NCBI RefSeq assembly: GCF_035994185.1
Contig: NZ_CP108538.1
Location: 3,596,001 to 3,660,000 of the forward strand
Source of the DNA: Streptomyces sp. NBC_01217
Lineage (GTDB): Bacteria; Actinomycetota; Actinomycetes; Streptomycetales; Streptomycetaceae
Direction of reading: 5' to 3'
Length of the DNA stretch: 64,000 nt
Positions 20,178 through 28,747 of the stretch are shown piece by piece. The stretch's first letter is position 1, and every line of letters starts with the position of its first letter. The notes beneath the pieces are model-generated. The model searched no databases, had not been told where the DNA came from, and saw only the letters and a program-made list of their open reading frames with translations. The translations under genes and the position numbers were made by a program.

Positions 20178-20206
20178 TTGACTCGGTTCACAGGCTCTGG
20201 TCTTAT
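20178..20206 (+). promoter_or_regulatory. Candidate promoter and palindrome ahead of the DUF4190 gene
   Basis: TTGACT (20178-20183), 17 bases, then TCTTAT (20201-20206) fits a housekeeping sigma promoter. The -35 box lies inside GTTAACAGTGTTGAC, a 15-bp near-palindrome that could be an operator shared with the divergent methylase gene. This is motif reading only. Confidence 0.4.
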
Positions 20207-20283
20207 TGACCTGTCGCTGCACGAGAGCGATGCACGGAACCGCTCACCACCACTCATCTCTGCATTTGCCGGAGGGCACAGCC

Positions 20284-21147
20284 ATGTCCCAGTTCACTCA
20301 GCCGCCGCAGTCCCCGCAGCCTCAGCAGCCGTACGCCCCCGCCCAGGCGCCGGGCACGCGCCCGGCCCGTAACGGACTGGGCATCGCCGCTCTCGTCCTG
20401 GGTGTCATCGGCGCCGTCTCGGGACTGATCCCGTTCCTGTTCTGGCTGGCGGGCACCCTCGGCGTCATCGCCCTGATCCTGGGCCTGGCCGGTCGGGGCC
20501 GGGCGAAGCGCGGCGAGGCCACCAACAAGGGCGTGACGACCTTCGGAGCGGTCCTCGGCCTGGTCTCGCTGATCCTCGCGGTGGTGGGCGCGGTGATCAC
20601 GTTCAAGGCCGTGGACGACGCGGTGAACGACCTCAACAAGGCGGTGTCGGACACCACGGCCTCCGCGAAGCCGGAGCCCGGCGGCGACGGTTCCGCCAAG
20701 GACGGCGCCAAGGGCGACACGAAGGACGACGGCGCGGACAAGGAGAAGAGCACCGGCAAGGCGCTGGAGGCCGGTGACTCGGCCGTGTACGACGACGATC
20801 TGACGGTCACGGTCGGCGACGCCACCTCGTACACCCCGGACGCGTACGCCGCCGGGCACACCAAGGGAAACAAGGCCTACCGGATCGCCGTCGTCATCGA
20901 GAACGCGGGCAAGGAGAAGTACGACTCCGCACTCGCGAACGTCACGGCGCGCGCCGGCCAGGACGGTGTGGACGCCGAGCAGATCTTCGACGGCAAGGTC
21001 GGCCAGGGCTTCAGCGGCACGGTGCTGCCGGGCAAGAAGGTCACGGTCCAGTTCGCCTTCGACGCCCCCGCGGACACCAAGAACCTGACCGTCGAGGTCA
21101 ACCCCGGGTTTACGTACGACGCCACCCAGTGGGACCTGAAGCTCTGA
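20284..21147 (+). CDS. DUF4190/DUF4352-type membrane protein
   Basis: 287 residues from the ATG at 20284 (MSQFTQPPQSPQ), preceded by GGAGG. A Pro/Gln-rich cytoplasmic N-terminus precedes two or three membrane helices (GIAALVLGVIGAVSGLIPFL, LGVIALILGLAG, FGAVLGLVSLILAVVGAVI), the DUF4190 arrangement. A charged Lys/Asp/Gly linker follows (about 140-185). The external C-terminal domain (YRIAVVIENAGKEKYDSALANV ... NLTVEVNPGF) is an immunoglobulin-like DUF4352 fold common in Streptomyces surface proteins. The function is unknown. It is 29 bp upstream of a lipoprotein gene and probably in one operon with it. Confidence 0.8.
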   Translation: MSQFTQPPQSPQPQQPYAPAQAPGTRPARNGLGIAALVLGVIGAVSGLIPFLFWLAGTLGVIALILGLAGRGRAKRGEATNKGVTTFGAVLGLVSLILAVVGAVITFKAVDDAVNDLNKAVSDTTASAKPEPGGDGSAKDGAKGDTKDDGADKEKSTGKALEAGDSAVYDDDLTVTVGDATSYTPDAYAAGHTKGNKAYRIAVVIENAGKEKYDSALANVTARAGQDGVDAEQIFDGKVGQGFSGTVLPGKKVTVQFAFDAPADTKNLTVEVNPGFTYDATQWDLKL

Positions 21148-21175
21148 CCTTCCCCCTCGACCGGAGCCGACCACC

Positions 21176-21883
21176 ATGCATCCACTCGCCCGCACCGCGG
21201 CAGCCGCCCTCTGCACCGTGACCGCCCTCGGTCTCACGGCGGCCTGTGACACGCTCTTCGACGATGCGCAAAACACCGCGCCCTACGCACGGCTGACCGG
21301 CCCCGAGGTAGTCAACAAGGCCCTCGCGGCGACCCGGGGCGCCAAGTCGGTACGCATGACGGTGAAGACGGACTCCCCCGAGGGCCCGGTCGAGGCGTAC
21401 GTCGCCACGGACATCAGGGGTGAGTGCACGGTCACGCTGTCGATCGGCGCGGCGGACACCATGCAACTGGTGCGGACGGGCGGCACGGTCTACACCCAGT
21501 CCGACGCCGCGATGCTGCGGTCGGCCTCCGCCGCCGACGTCGGGAAACTCGCGGGCCGCTGGGTGAAGCCGCCCGCCGGGGACCGGCACACGAAGCTGGC
21601 CCTGCGCTACTGCGACCGGGAGACGTTCCTCGGCCTCCTCGCGCCGAAGAGCGGAACGGCCCGCAAGAAAGAGACGGCGACACTCGACTCCGGCGCGCGC
21701 GTCCTGACCGTCACCGGCAGGGCGGACGGCGGGAAGTGGGCGGCGAACGTCGCGACGGACGGCAGGCCCTACCTGCTGAACCTGCACTTCCCGCAGGGCG
21801 GAACAGGACGTGACACCGGCTCCGTAACGGTCGAGTTCTCCGCCTTCGACAAGCCGTTCACAGCAAGCAGGCCAAAGACCTGA
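21176..21883 (+). CDS. Exported lipoprotein, LppX/LprG-like
   Basis: 235 residues with a lipoprotein signal (MHPLARTAAAALCTVTALGL, lipobox TAAC, Cys at about 24). The mature part (EVVNKALAATRGAKSVRMTV, then alternating strands and a tail VEFSAFDKPFTASRP) has the size and strand pattern of LolA/LppX-like lipid-binding lipoproteins. This assignment is by resemblance only. It follows the DUF4190-type gene in the same direction and ends before a strong bidirectional hairpin. Confidence 0.7.
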   Translation: MHPLARTAAAALCTVTALGLTAACDTLFDDAQNTAPYARLTGPEVVNKALAATRGAKSVRMTVKTDSPEGPVEAYVATDIRGECTVTLSIGAADTMQLVRTGGTVYTQSDAAMLRSASAADVGKLAGRWVKPPAGDRHTKLALRYCDRETFLGLLAPKSGTARKKETATLDSGARVLTVTGRADGGKWAANVATDGRPYLLNLHFPQGGTGRDTGSVTVEFSAFDKPFTASRPKT

Positions 21884-21925
21884 AGCGCCCGAACAACCCG
21901 AAGAACCCGAAGCGGACGACAGAAC

Positions 21926-21959
21926 GACGGAACCCGCCCCACCCGGGGCGGGTTCCGTC
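21926..21959. terminator. Bidirectional hairpin between lipoprotein and HNH genes
   Basis: A perfect 15-bp stem with arm GACGGAACCCGCCCC (21926-21940), loop ACCC and partner 21945-21959. It lies between the converging stops at 21883 and 21967, so it can serve both. Confidence 0.75.
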
Positions 21960-21966
21960 CGCGGAT

Positions 21967-22737
21967 TCACCCGCCGCACTGCTCCAGCATGGTCCGCTTG
22001 TCCGCGGCCGTCACCGGCAGGCCGTACTTCAGGGACACCTGCGCGAACCGCACCGCGTACGAGCAGCGGATCTCCTTGTTCGGCGGCAGCCAGGACGCCG
22101 GACCGGAATCGCGCTTGGCGGAGTTCGCGGAGCCCGAGACCGGCAGAAGATTCAGTACGTCGTTGGCCAGTCTCTGCCGCTTCTCCTTGTCCCACCGGGC
22201 AGCCCCCAACTGCCAGGCGTACGACAGCGGCACCACATGGTCGATCTGCACCTCGGCGGCCTTCGCCTTCGTCCAGGCAATGTCCTTGCCGGTGTACGGG
22301 TCGTGCAGGTCCATCGACACGACCACGCAGTCGGAACCTGTACGGAACTGCACGTCCCGTCCATGGAGTTTCAGCAAGTCGTTCCGCGTGTCACAACCGT
22401 TCCGCGCCAGCGGCACCCCGTCCGCCGTGTCCATCCACGCATAGCCGAACTTGTCCCGTTCGTAGCCCGTCTTCGGCCCACGCCCCTTGGCTGTGAGTTC
22501 GTCGACGAGCTTGCGCGCGTTGGCCTTGTCCGCCTCCGACGTGAGCGCGCCGAGCCCCGGCTTCGTTCCGTCCGGATTCGTCAGCGGGCTCGCCGCCCGC
22601 CCGGCAGCGGCGTATGGTCCGGACCCCGCAGAGCTGCCGCCCGGCTCCAGGCCATCACAGCCCGCAACGAGTGCGGCGGCAACGGCGATCGTAAGGACGG
22701 CCCTCTTCCCGCGAGCAGACAGCGTCCTGTGACTCAC
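21967..22737 (-). CDS. Lipoprotein-anchored HNH (DUF1524-type) endonuclease
   Basis: 256 residues from the GTG at 22737 (VSHRTLSARGKRAVL), preceded by GAGAGG. A lipobox (ALVAGCDG) anchors it outside the membrane. The family-typical spacer SPLTNPDGTKPGLGALTSEAD is followed by the nuclease region. RGPKTGYERDKFGYAWMD, NGCDTRNDLL, the catalytic His in VQIDHVVPLSYAW, then NLLPVSGSANSAKRDSGPASW complete an HNH/NucA-type motif, with YAVRFAQVSLKYGL near the end. It is presumably an extracellular nuclease for scavenging or competition. The neighbouring gene is a truncated sibling. Confidence 0.88.
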   Translation of the reverse strand: MSHRTLSARGKRAVLTIAVAAALVAGCDGLEPGGSSAGSGPYAAAGRAASPLTNPDGTKPGLGALTSEADKANARKLVDELTAKGRGPKTGYERDKFGYAWMDTADGVPLARNGCDTRNDLLKLHGRDVQFRTGSDCVVVSMDLHDPYTGKDIAWTKAKAAEVQIDHVVPLSYAWQLGAARWDKEKRQRLANDVLNLLPVSGSANSAKRDSGPASWLPPNKEIRCSYAVRFAQVSLKYGLPVTAADKRTMLEQCGG

Positions 22738-22747
22738 GTACCTCTCA

Positions 22748-23188
22748 CTACGCACAGCCGACCACACCCTGCATACGCTGCGAGAACAGTCTCATCACGG
22801 CGCGAAGCATGGAGATAATGCGGGTGTCGCAGCCGTTCCTCGCGAGCGGTATCCCGTCGATCGAGTCCTTCCACGCGTAGCCGAACTCGTCCCGCGCGTA
22901 CCCGGTCCTGGGACCGCGCCCCTTGGTCGCCACCTTCTCGATGACCTTCCGCCCGGCCGCCCTGTCCGCCTCGGAGGTGAGCGGCGCGAGCCCCGGCTTC
23001 GTACCGTCGGCATTGTCGAGCGGACTGGCCCCGAATCCGGCAACGGCCTGTCCGCCGCCTCCGGCCCCGCCGCCCTTCTGCCCGGCCCCGGAGGAGGACC
23101 CCTGTCCGGGCTCACAGCCGGCCACGGCCAGCACCGCAGCCACGCCGAGGGCGGGCAGCATCACTCGATACGTACGGGGAGATATCAC
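22748..23188 (-). pseudogene. Truncated HNH-nuclease lipoprotein (lost catalytic half)
   Basis: From the GTG at 23188 (VISPRTYRVMLPALGVA) the frame gives 146 residues: signal and lipobox (AVAGCEPG), a Gly/Ser linker, then ASPLDNADGTKPGLAPLTSEAD and RGPRTGYARDEFGYAWKDS, matching the intact neighbour at 21967-22737. Identity stops at NGCDTR. The next 20-odd residues (IISMLRAVMRLFS...) are unrelated and the IDHVVPLSYAW catalytic segment is gone. A lipid-anchored protein could still be made, but not a nuclease. It lies 10 bp from the start of the intact copy, so it looks like a tandem duplication that then decayed. Confidence 0.8.
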
Positions 23189-23461
23189 TCGACGCCGTCC
23201 TGACGGGGGGAGAGCTGGACCCGGGAATCCTACGGAGGCCTTTACCCGCGAGGCATGCTCATGGCTACAGCGCGGGCCGGATGCGGCCCGGATCACACGC
23301 GCACCGGCCGCCGGAGCCACCACGGATCCACCGCTGGAGGGTTACGGTGACCACTCCCCTCCCCGACTGCGAGGTTCACGACGGGGCGGGCGACGCCTCG
23401 GCAGTTCGGTGCCTGGCCGACCGTCCACAGCAGCGTCGGGGTGGAGAAGGAGGTTGGGGTT

Positions 23462-25711
23462 GTGTCCGGGGAGAAGCCGTTCGGGGTTGTGCTGCGTGGT
23501 CTGCGGCGGCAGGCCAGTTTGACGATGGAGGAGTTGGCCGAGACGTCGGGTGTGAGTGCCCGGGCGATCGGCAATATAGAGCGGGGGCGCAGCCGGGTTC
23601 CGCAGCGGCGCACGGTCGTGGCGCTGGCGGAGGGGCTGGGGCTGGCGGATGCGGAGCGGGAGGCTCTGCTCGCGGCTGCCCGGGTGGGGCGTCAAACGGG
23701 TGCGGCAGCGGTGGCGGGGGCGTCTGTGCCGCCGCGGTCCGTGGGGGACTTCACGGGGCGCGATCGTGAGCTGGCGCGGTTGCGGGAGGCCGCGGACCGG
23801 TCACGTACCGGTGTGGGGGTGTCGGTGTCGGTCGTCTCGGGTCCTCCGGGGTGCGGGAAGACGACGCTGGCGCTGAAGGCGGCGGCGGATCTGGCGGGGG
23901 AATTCCCTGACGGGCGTTTTGTGGTGGACCTGCACGGGGTGGAAGGCGCTGTGGACCCGGGTGAGGCGCTGCTGAAGCTGCTGAAGGCCCTGGGGGTGCC
24001 GGACCGCCGGCTGGCGCAGGAGGATGCGCAGGGCCGTGCGGGATTGCTGCGGGCTCTGCTGGGTGAGCGCCGGTGCCTGGTGGTGTTGGACAACGCCCGC
24101 GACGAGGGGCAGGTCCGTGCGCTGCTGCCCCCGGGCGGGCGGAGTCTGGTGCTGGTCACCAGCCGGCGGCCGTTGACCGGGCTGGAGAACGTCGACCGCC
24201 TGGCGCTGTCGGAGATGGCGCAGGCTGAAGCCGTCGAGCTGCTGAGCCGAATCCTGGGCAAGGAACGGGCCGAGGCGGAAACCGAGGCCGTGGCGCGGGT
24301 GGCGGAGCTGTGCGGACGCCTGCCGTTGGCCTTGCGGGTGGCGGGGAACTGGCTGACGGTCCGGTCGGGGTGGAGCGTGGAGCACCTGGTCCGCCGCCTG
24401 ACCGACGAGGAACGCCGGCTGGGCGCCCTGGCCGCGGGTGACGTGCGGGTGGAGGCGGCGTTCGAGCTCTCCTACCGCCAGCTGACTCCCCCGGCCGCCC
24501 GGATGCTGCGGCTGCTGAGCCTGGTCCCGGGTCCGGACATGACCGCCGCCTATGGCGCCGCCCTCACCGGCACCGACGTCTTCGAGGCCGAGGACGTGAT
24601 GGAGGATCTGGCGGAGGCCGGACTGCTGCAGGCCTCCTTCACCGGCCGGTATCAGCTGCACGACCTGCTGCGGCTGTTCGCGCGCACCCGCCTGTCGCGC
24701 GAGGAGGAGCCCGGCGAGCGGGAAGCGGCCGAGGACCGGCTGCGCGCCTGGCTGCTGGACACCGCCGCCGTCGCCGGCCACTGGGTGGACGGCGCACCGC
24801 CCCTGTCCTGGCAGGACCCCGTCCCGCTGGAGAGCCCGGAGCAGGCCCGGGCCTGGCTCGAGAGCGAAGCCCCCGCCTGGTTCGCCGCACTGCGCAGCGC
24901 GGCCGCCCGGGGCGAGCACACCCGGGTGGTGGAGACCGCCGCCGCCATGGAATGGTTCGTCGGCCTGTGGGCCTTCTGGGGGCACTGGCCCGAGGTCTTC
25001 CGCCTGTCCAGCGAGGCCGCCGCCGCACTCGACGACCCGCACCTGCAGGCCGTCCACCTCAACCACTACTCCTGGACCCTGGCCGACTGCGGGCAACGCT
25101 ACCGCGAGGCCCTCGAACGAGCCGACGAAGCGCTTGAGTGCGCCCGCCGCGCCCAAAACGCCTCCCAGCAGGCCTGGGCACTGAACTATGCGGCACTGGC
25201 CCACTATTACCTCGGAGAGAGCCAGGAGGGCTTCGACAAGGTTCGCGCCGCCGTCGACCTGTTCGAAGCCGCCGGCGACCACGAGGCCTGGCTCCAGGCC
25301 ATGACCTTCTACCGGGTCTTCCCGCGCGCACTCGGCCGTGCCGAGGAAGCCCTGCCCCTGCACGAGCGCATCATCGCCTTCCTGGACGCGCCCGACTGCC
25401 CGGTGCGCGGGCACATCGCCGACAGGTGCCGCGCCAAGACGATCAGCGGACTCGGCCGCGACTACGCCGCTCTGGGGCGGTGGCGCGAGGCAGCCGACCA
25501 CTTTCGCAGCGGTCTGCTCCAGATGCAGCGCATCGGCGTTCCCGACGTGGAGGGCAGCCTGCTCCTGGACCTGGGTCAGGCCCTGATCGAACTGGGAGAG
25601 ACCGACGAGGCCCGCTCCTGCCTCCGCCGGCTCCTCGCCCTCGGCGACACGGCGGACAACAATGACCTGGAGGCCGCGCGTGAGCTCCTGGACTCACTCC
25701 CCCGCGAGTGA
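23462..25711 (+). CDS. XRE-type HTH / NB-ARC / TPR regulator
   Basis: 749 residues. The GTG at 23462 (VSGEKPFGVVLRGLRRQA) has AAGGAGG eight bases upstream, better than an in-frame GTG at 23441. Residues about 5-70 form a Cro/CI-type helix-turn-helix (LTMEELAETSGVSARAIGNIERGRSRVPQRRTV, read in parts). The NB-ARC ATPase (about 100-400) contains the P-loop SGPPGCGKTTLAL, Walker B CLVVLDNARD, VLVTSRRP and LPLALRVAG. C-terminal helical TPR repeats (LNHYSWTLADCGQRYREALE, ALNYAALAHYYLGES) would sense a partner. Such STAND proteins act as ATP-dependent switches. Here the target is unknown, as no metabolic operon is attached. It lies between the two HNH-derived repeats. Confidence 0.88.
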   Translation: MSGEKPFGVVLRGLRRQASLTMEELAETSGVSARAIGNIERGRSRVPQRRTVVALAEGLGLADAEREALLAAARVGRQTGAAAVAGASVPPRSVGDFTGRDRELARLREAADRSRTGVGVSVSVVSGPPGCGKTTLALKAAADLAGEFPDGRFVVDLHGVEGAVDPGEALLKLLKALGVPDRRLAQEDAQGRAGLLRALLGERRCLVVLDNARDEGQVRALLPPGGRSLVLVTSRRPLTGLENVDRLALSEMAQAEAVELLSRILGKERAEAETEAVARVAELCGRLPLALRVAGNWLTVRSGWSVEHLVRRLTDEERRLGALAAGDVRVEAAFELSYRQLTPPAARMLRLLSLVPGPDMTAAYGAALTGTDVFEAEDVMEDLAEAGLLQASFTGRYQLHDLLRLFARTRLSREEEPGEREAAEDRLRAWLLDTAAVAGHWVDGAPPLSWQDPVPLESPEQARAWLESEAPAWFAALRSAAARGEHTRVVETAAAMEWFVGLWAFWGHWPEVFRLSSEAAAALDDPHLQAVHLNHYSWTLADCGQRYREALERADEALECARRAQNASQQAWALNYAALAHYYLGESQEGFDKVRAAVDLFEAAGDHEAWLQAMTFYRVFPRALGRAEEALPLHERIIAFLDAPDCPVRGHIADRCRAKTISGLGRDYAALGRWREAADHFRSGLLQMQRIGVPDVEGSLLLDLGQALIELGETDEARSCLRRLLALGDTADNNDLEAARELLDSLPRE

Positions 25712-25840
25712 GCACCGCCTCCCGCTGAACGGCATGCGCCGATCTCCTCCGCCGAACGCAACGTAACGTTCGCGGACCGATTTCCGCGAAGCGACCGCTG
25801 GGCCATCAGCCCCCGCACCGACCTGGTACCGGCCTGCCCA

Positions 25841-26548
25841 CTACAGCTGACCGGTGACCGGCCGAGCCCGTACCCATGTGCGGTCGGGAGTCAGGTAGGC
25901 ATTGACGGCGAGCCCTTCCTCGGCCAGAGCAAGTTCGAAGGCCTCCGTGGTCAGGGGGCGTGACAGAAACGTCTGGGTCCACTGCGCGTCCGAGAAGACG
26001 TACTCGACGTGAACAGACCGCACACCAGGGCCGACCGGATCGGAGGACACCACCCGGACGAGGCCGCCGGCAATCTCCCTCTCTCGCGGCAGGCTCTCGT
26101 GCCTGTCCTCGCTTTCTCGCTGGATCAGCACGCAGCCGTCCTCCGCGACATGCCGTCGACAGGTCCGCAGCAGTCCCTGACGCACCTGCGGATCACCGGC
26201 GTGAACAAGGAACGACCCCAGCAACACCACATCGAAGCGCTCGTCGAGCTCCAGCTCCTCGATCGGGCTGCAGACGGTCCGGGCGCCGTGGACCCGCTCC
26301 AGCATCTGGGGAGATTCATCGACGGCCGTCACGGTGAAACCTCGTTTCACCAGCGGATGCGTCACCCTGCCCACACCGGATCCCAGTTCGAGGATACGAG
26401 CCCGGGCGGAGACCGCCTGTTCGACAATGTCAGGCTCGTCGCCCACAGGGAGCCGTTCATACAGTTCGACCGCACACCCATCCGGCGTGATTGCTCCTGG
26501 TCCGGTTCCTCGGTAACCCTTGCGCCCCCGCCCGCCCATACCGCCCAT
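25841..26548 (-). CDS. Class I SAM-dependent methyltransferase
   Basis: 235-residue Rossmann methyltransferase. Motif I ILELGSGVGRVTHPL (about 52-66) binds SAM, VTAVDESPQMLE gives the acidic ribose contact, and FDVVLLGSFLVHAG is the post-II strand. A C-terminal segment, QTFLSRPLTTEAFELALAEEGL, closes the fold. The N-terminus is Gly/Arg-rich (MGGMGGRGRKGYRGTG) and the true start could be the second ATG. The substrate is unknown. No pathway genes adjoin it, and it lies in the scarred accessory strip between NB-ARC and GntR genes. Confidence 0.82.
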   Translation of the reverse strand: MGGMGGRGRKGYRGTGPGAITPDGCAVELYERLPVGDEPDIVEQAVSARARILELGSGVGRVTHPLVKRGFTVTAVDESPQMLERVHGARTVCSPIEELELDERFDVVLLGSFLVHAGDPQVRQGLLRTCRRHVAEDGCVLIQRESEDRHESLPREREIAGGLVRVVSSDPVGPGVRSVHVEYVFSDAQWTQTFLSRPLTTEAFELALAEEGLAVNAYLTPDRTWVRARPVTGQL

Positions 26549-26629
26549 CGGAACACAGCGGCGGTGGTTGTGAAAGACCGCGTGGGCATTGCACTCTCCA
26601 ATGCCCGCAGCCGCGCCCGGCCGCCCTGT

Positions 26630-26697
26630 CCGCCGCCCTTCTGCCCGGTCCCGCGGGAGGACCCCTGCTCGGGCTCACGGCCGCCACGGCCAGCACC
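26630..26697 (-). pseudogene. Remnant of the HNH lipoprotein gene (third copy)
   Basis: About 68 bases here match 23067-23135 inside the truncated HNH gene almost base for base (shared blocks CCGCCGCCCTTCTGCCCGG, GGAGGACCCCTG, CGGGCTCAC and CCACGGCCAGCACC), in the same orientation. The segment corresponds to the lipobox and Gly/Ser linker. Nothing else of the gene survives between 26549 and 26750. The two copies form direct repeats flanking the NB-ARC and methyltransferase genes. Confidence 0.75.
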
Positions 26698-26750
26698 ACC
26701 GGAGGTCGCCTCCGCGGCGCGCCCGACGAGCGCAGCCGGCCCATCTCGCC

Positions 26751-27536
26751 TCAGGCGCCCTCGGTCGCGAACTCGTACTGCACCTCATACAGATGTCCCG
26801 CCTTGACCATCACCGTCGCTTCGATGGGCCGCTCGTCGTCGCTGTAGACGACACGCAGCGTCCGCAGAACCGGCAGCCCACCGGGCAGCCGCAGCGCCTG
26901 GTACTGGTCCTGGGTGGGCACTCGCGCGGAGACCCGGTCCACGCTGAGCCGGGGTGGGTGACCCAGCTCCGCGAGCAGGGTCGGTGTCCCGCCGGGGGTC
27001 TTTCGGCGTTCCGTCATCGCCGTGCCGCGGGCGATCTCCAGTGGGTAGTACGACGCGACCAGTTCCGCCGGTTCGTCGTCGATCATGAGGAGTTGTCGTC
27101 GCAGGAGCGCGATGCCGGGCTTCGGGAGTCGGAGCGCCTCGGCGACGTCCGCGGGCGGCGTACTCTCCGCAACCTCAAGGAGTGTGCTGTGTGCGCGGGA
27201 GCCGTTCTTCGCGGTCTCCGTCAGCCAGCGGTACGACTCGCCCGAAGCCGCCGGGGCCATGTACGAGGCCGGGCGGACGGTCCGCTGCCGATGCTCGCGG
27301 ACCGTCACCGCGGCTCCGGCCCTGCCGACCACCAGCTGTTCATCCTTGAGCAGTTGCAGGGCCTTCTGCACGGTCGCGTTCGAGGCGTTGAACCGATCCT
27401 TGAGGTGCACGGTGGACGGAAGGCTGGCGCCAGGGGCGAGGTCGCCGTCCATGATCTGGTCCCTGAGGTCGGCCGCGATCCGCTCATGCAGCGAACGGCG
27501 GTCGACGGCATCCGCTTCGGGTCTGGGCACAGTCAT
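26751..27536 (-). CDS. GntR/HutC-family regulator (HTH + UTRA)
   Basis: 261 residues. An N-terminal winged helix (about 12-80: SLHERIAADLRDQIMDGDLAPGASLPS read in parts, NASNATVQKALQLLKDEQLV) is joined to a C-terminal UTRA effector-binding domain (about 95-255: GIALLRRQLLMIDDEPAELVASYYPLEIARGT ... ARVPTQDQYQALRLPGGLPVLRTLRVVYSDD). The start at 27536 overlaps the stop of the UTRA-only gene by four bases (ATGA), so both come from one transcript. The effector is unknown. Streptomyces often has such GntR genes beside small ATPase genes, as here. Confidence 0.9.
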   Translation of the reverse strand: MTVPRPEADAVDRRSLHERIAADLRDQIMDGDLAPGASLPSTVHLKDRFNASNATVQKALQLLKDEQLVVGRAGAAVTVREHRQRTVRPASYMAPAASGESYRWLTETAKNGSRAHSTLLEVAESTPPADVAEALRLPKPGIALLRRQLLMIDDEPAELVASYYPLEIARGTAMTERRKTPGGTPTLLAELGHPPRLSVDRVSARVPTQDQYQALRLPGGLPVLRTLRVVYSDDERPIEATVMVKAGHLYEVQYEFATEGA

Positions 27537-28075
27537 CCGATCCTGATCTCGTATCGCAGCTTCTGACGCCGTGGCGGCATGGCCAGCACGTCGACCTGAA
27601 TGGGCCGGTCGGCGTCGTCCAGCGTGAGCCGGGTCAGTTGCAGGACGGGTTCCCCGGCCGTCAGCCGCAGTTGCTCCTGTTCGTGGCCGGTCGCCGGCCG
27701 CGCGGTCACGTCCTCGCGTACGCGGACGCCGACATGCCCCGGGTCCGCCAGGAGCCGAATCGCCCCGCCCGGGATCTTGGCCGTCCCGGCCAGGCCGGTG
27801 CCACGCGCGATGTCCACGGGGTAGTACGTGTCTGTCAACTCGCAGGGCTCGTCGTCGAGATACATGATTCTGCGACGAGCGACAACGTTCTGTCCGGCGG
27901 GCACTCCCAACAGCTCGGCGACCGCTCCGGGCGCCTTCACCTCACCCGCCTGAACAACGCGCTGGCTGCCCCTGCGCCCCTCTGCGGCGGCTTTTGCGGC
28001 CCACATGTCACCTCGGGCTCCGGGAGACGCCGCAAGGTACGGCACCGAGGTGCTGATCCATTCACTGCCGCCCAT
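27533..28075 (-). CDS. UTRA-domain protein without DNA-binding domain
   Basis: 180 residues from the ATG at 28075 (MGGSEWISTSVPYL), which has GGAGGAGAAGG upstream. After about 45 residues of unassigned N-terminus the rest is a UTRA domain: QNVVARRRIMYLDDEPCELTDTYYPVDIARGTGL (in parts), ARPATGHEQEQLRLTAGEPVLQLTRLTLDDADRPIQ. No winged helix is present and none is encoded upstream in any frame I can see, so this looks like a designed single-domain ligand sensor rather than a broken gene. It is translationally coupled to a complete GntR-UTRA regulator and may form mixed dimers with it. It is divergent from the ATPase pseudogene. Confidence 0.78.
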   Translation of the reverse strand: MGGSEWISTSVPYLAASPGARGDMWAAKAAAEGRRGSQRVVQAGEVKAPGAVAELLGVPAGQNVVARRRIMYLDDEPCELTDTYYPVDIARGTGLAGTAKIPGGAIRLLADPGHVGVRVREDVTARPATGHEQEQLRLTAGEPVLQLTRLTLDDADRPIQVDVLAMPPRRQKLRYEIRIG

Positions 28076-28229
28076 GTCCTTCTCCTCCGCAGCCGACACC
28101 CGTAACAGCCTGCCGCACCACACGGTAGGCGAGGCAGACGCAACTCCACAGGGTAAACCTTGCCGCTTTTCGCGAATAGCAGTACAGTCATCGTCACATT
28201 ACGGCCCGCGAGCAAGGCGGTGAACCACT

Positions 28230-28747
28230 GTGTCCCTGTCGCAGCAACGACACTTCCCCCGCAGGCGCACCTCCGTTGGTGCCTCACGCGACTTCGTCAC
28301 CGGCGTCCTCATCGAGTGGGAGCTACACCCTCTGATCGAGGACATAAAGCTGTGCGTCTCGGAGCTCGCCACCAATGCGCTGCTGCACGGCGTGCCGCCG
28401 GGCGCGAGTTCTGCGTCGGCCTCCACCGGAGCGAGGAGCTGGTCCGGCTGGAGGTTCGTGACAGTGGGCCCGGTCGGCCAGTGGTCCGGCGCCCTGACGA
28501 CGGCGCCTGCTCGGGGCGCGGGTTACACCTGGTGAACGATCTTGCCGACGACTTCGGGGTCGACGATCACGTCGTCGGCAAGACCGTGTGGCTGGTGTTC
28601 AAGGCCGCGCCCGTCCTCCTCACGACCCCAGGATCGTCGCGAGGAACTCCCCCGTCCACGCCAGCAGTTCACGGCCGACGACCGGCTTGCCGCCGATCTT
28701 GCCGGTGGTGGGGCGGGGGACCAGGATCTGGTGGACGGCCGGTTTGA
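28230..28747 (+). pseudogene. Frameshifted anti-sigma-factor-type ATPase (HATPase_c_2)
   Basis: From the GTG at 28230 the frame reads MSLSQQRHFPRRRTS and IKLCVSELATNALLHGVPPG, the N-box of a SpoIIAB/RsbW-like ATP-binding protein, and then turns to nonsense. The next frame continues the family correctly from 28403 (REFCVGLHRSEELVRLEV, RDSGPGRP, GRGLHLVNDLADDFG, KTVWLVF). A single C missing at about 28402 (GGGCGCGAG where GGGCCGCGAG is expected) explains it. After repair the frame has no stop until 28747 and runs over the 3' end of mfd, so the natural end is also lost. A sequencing error at the shift is possible. Confidence 0.75.
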
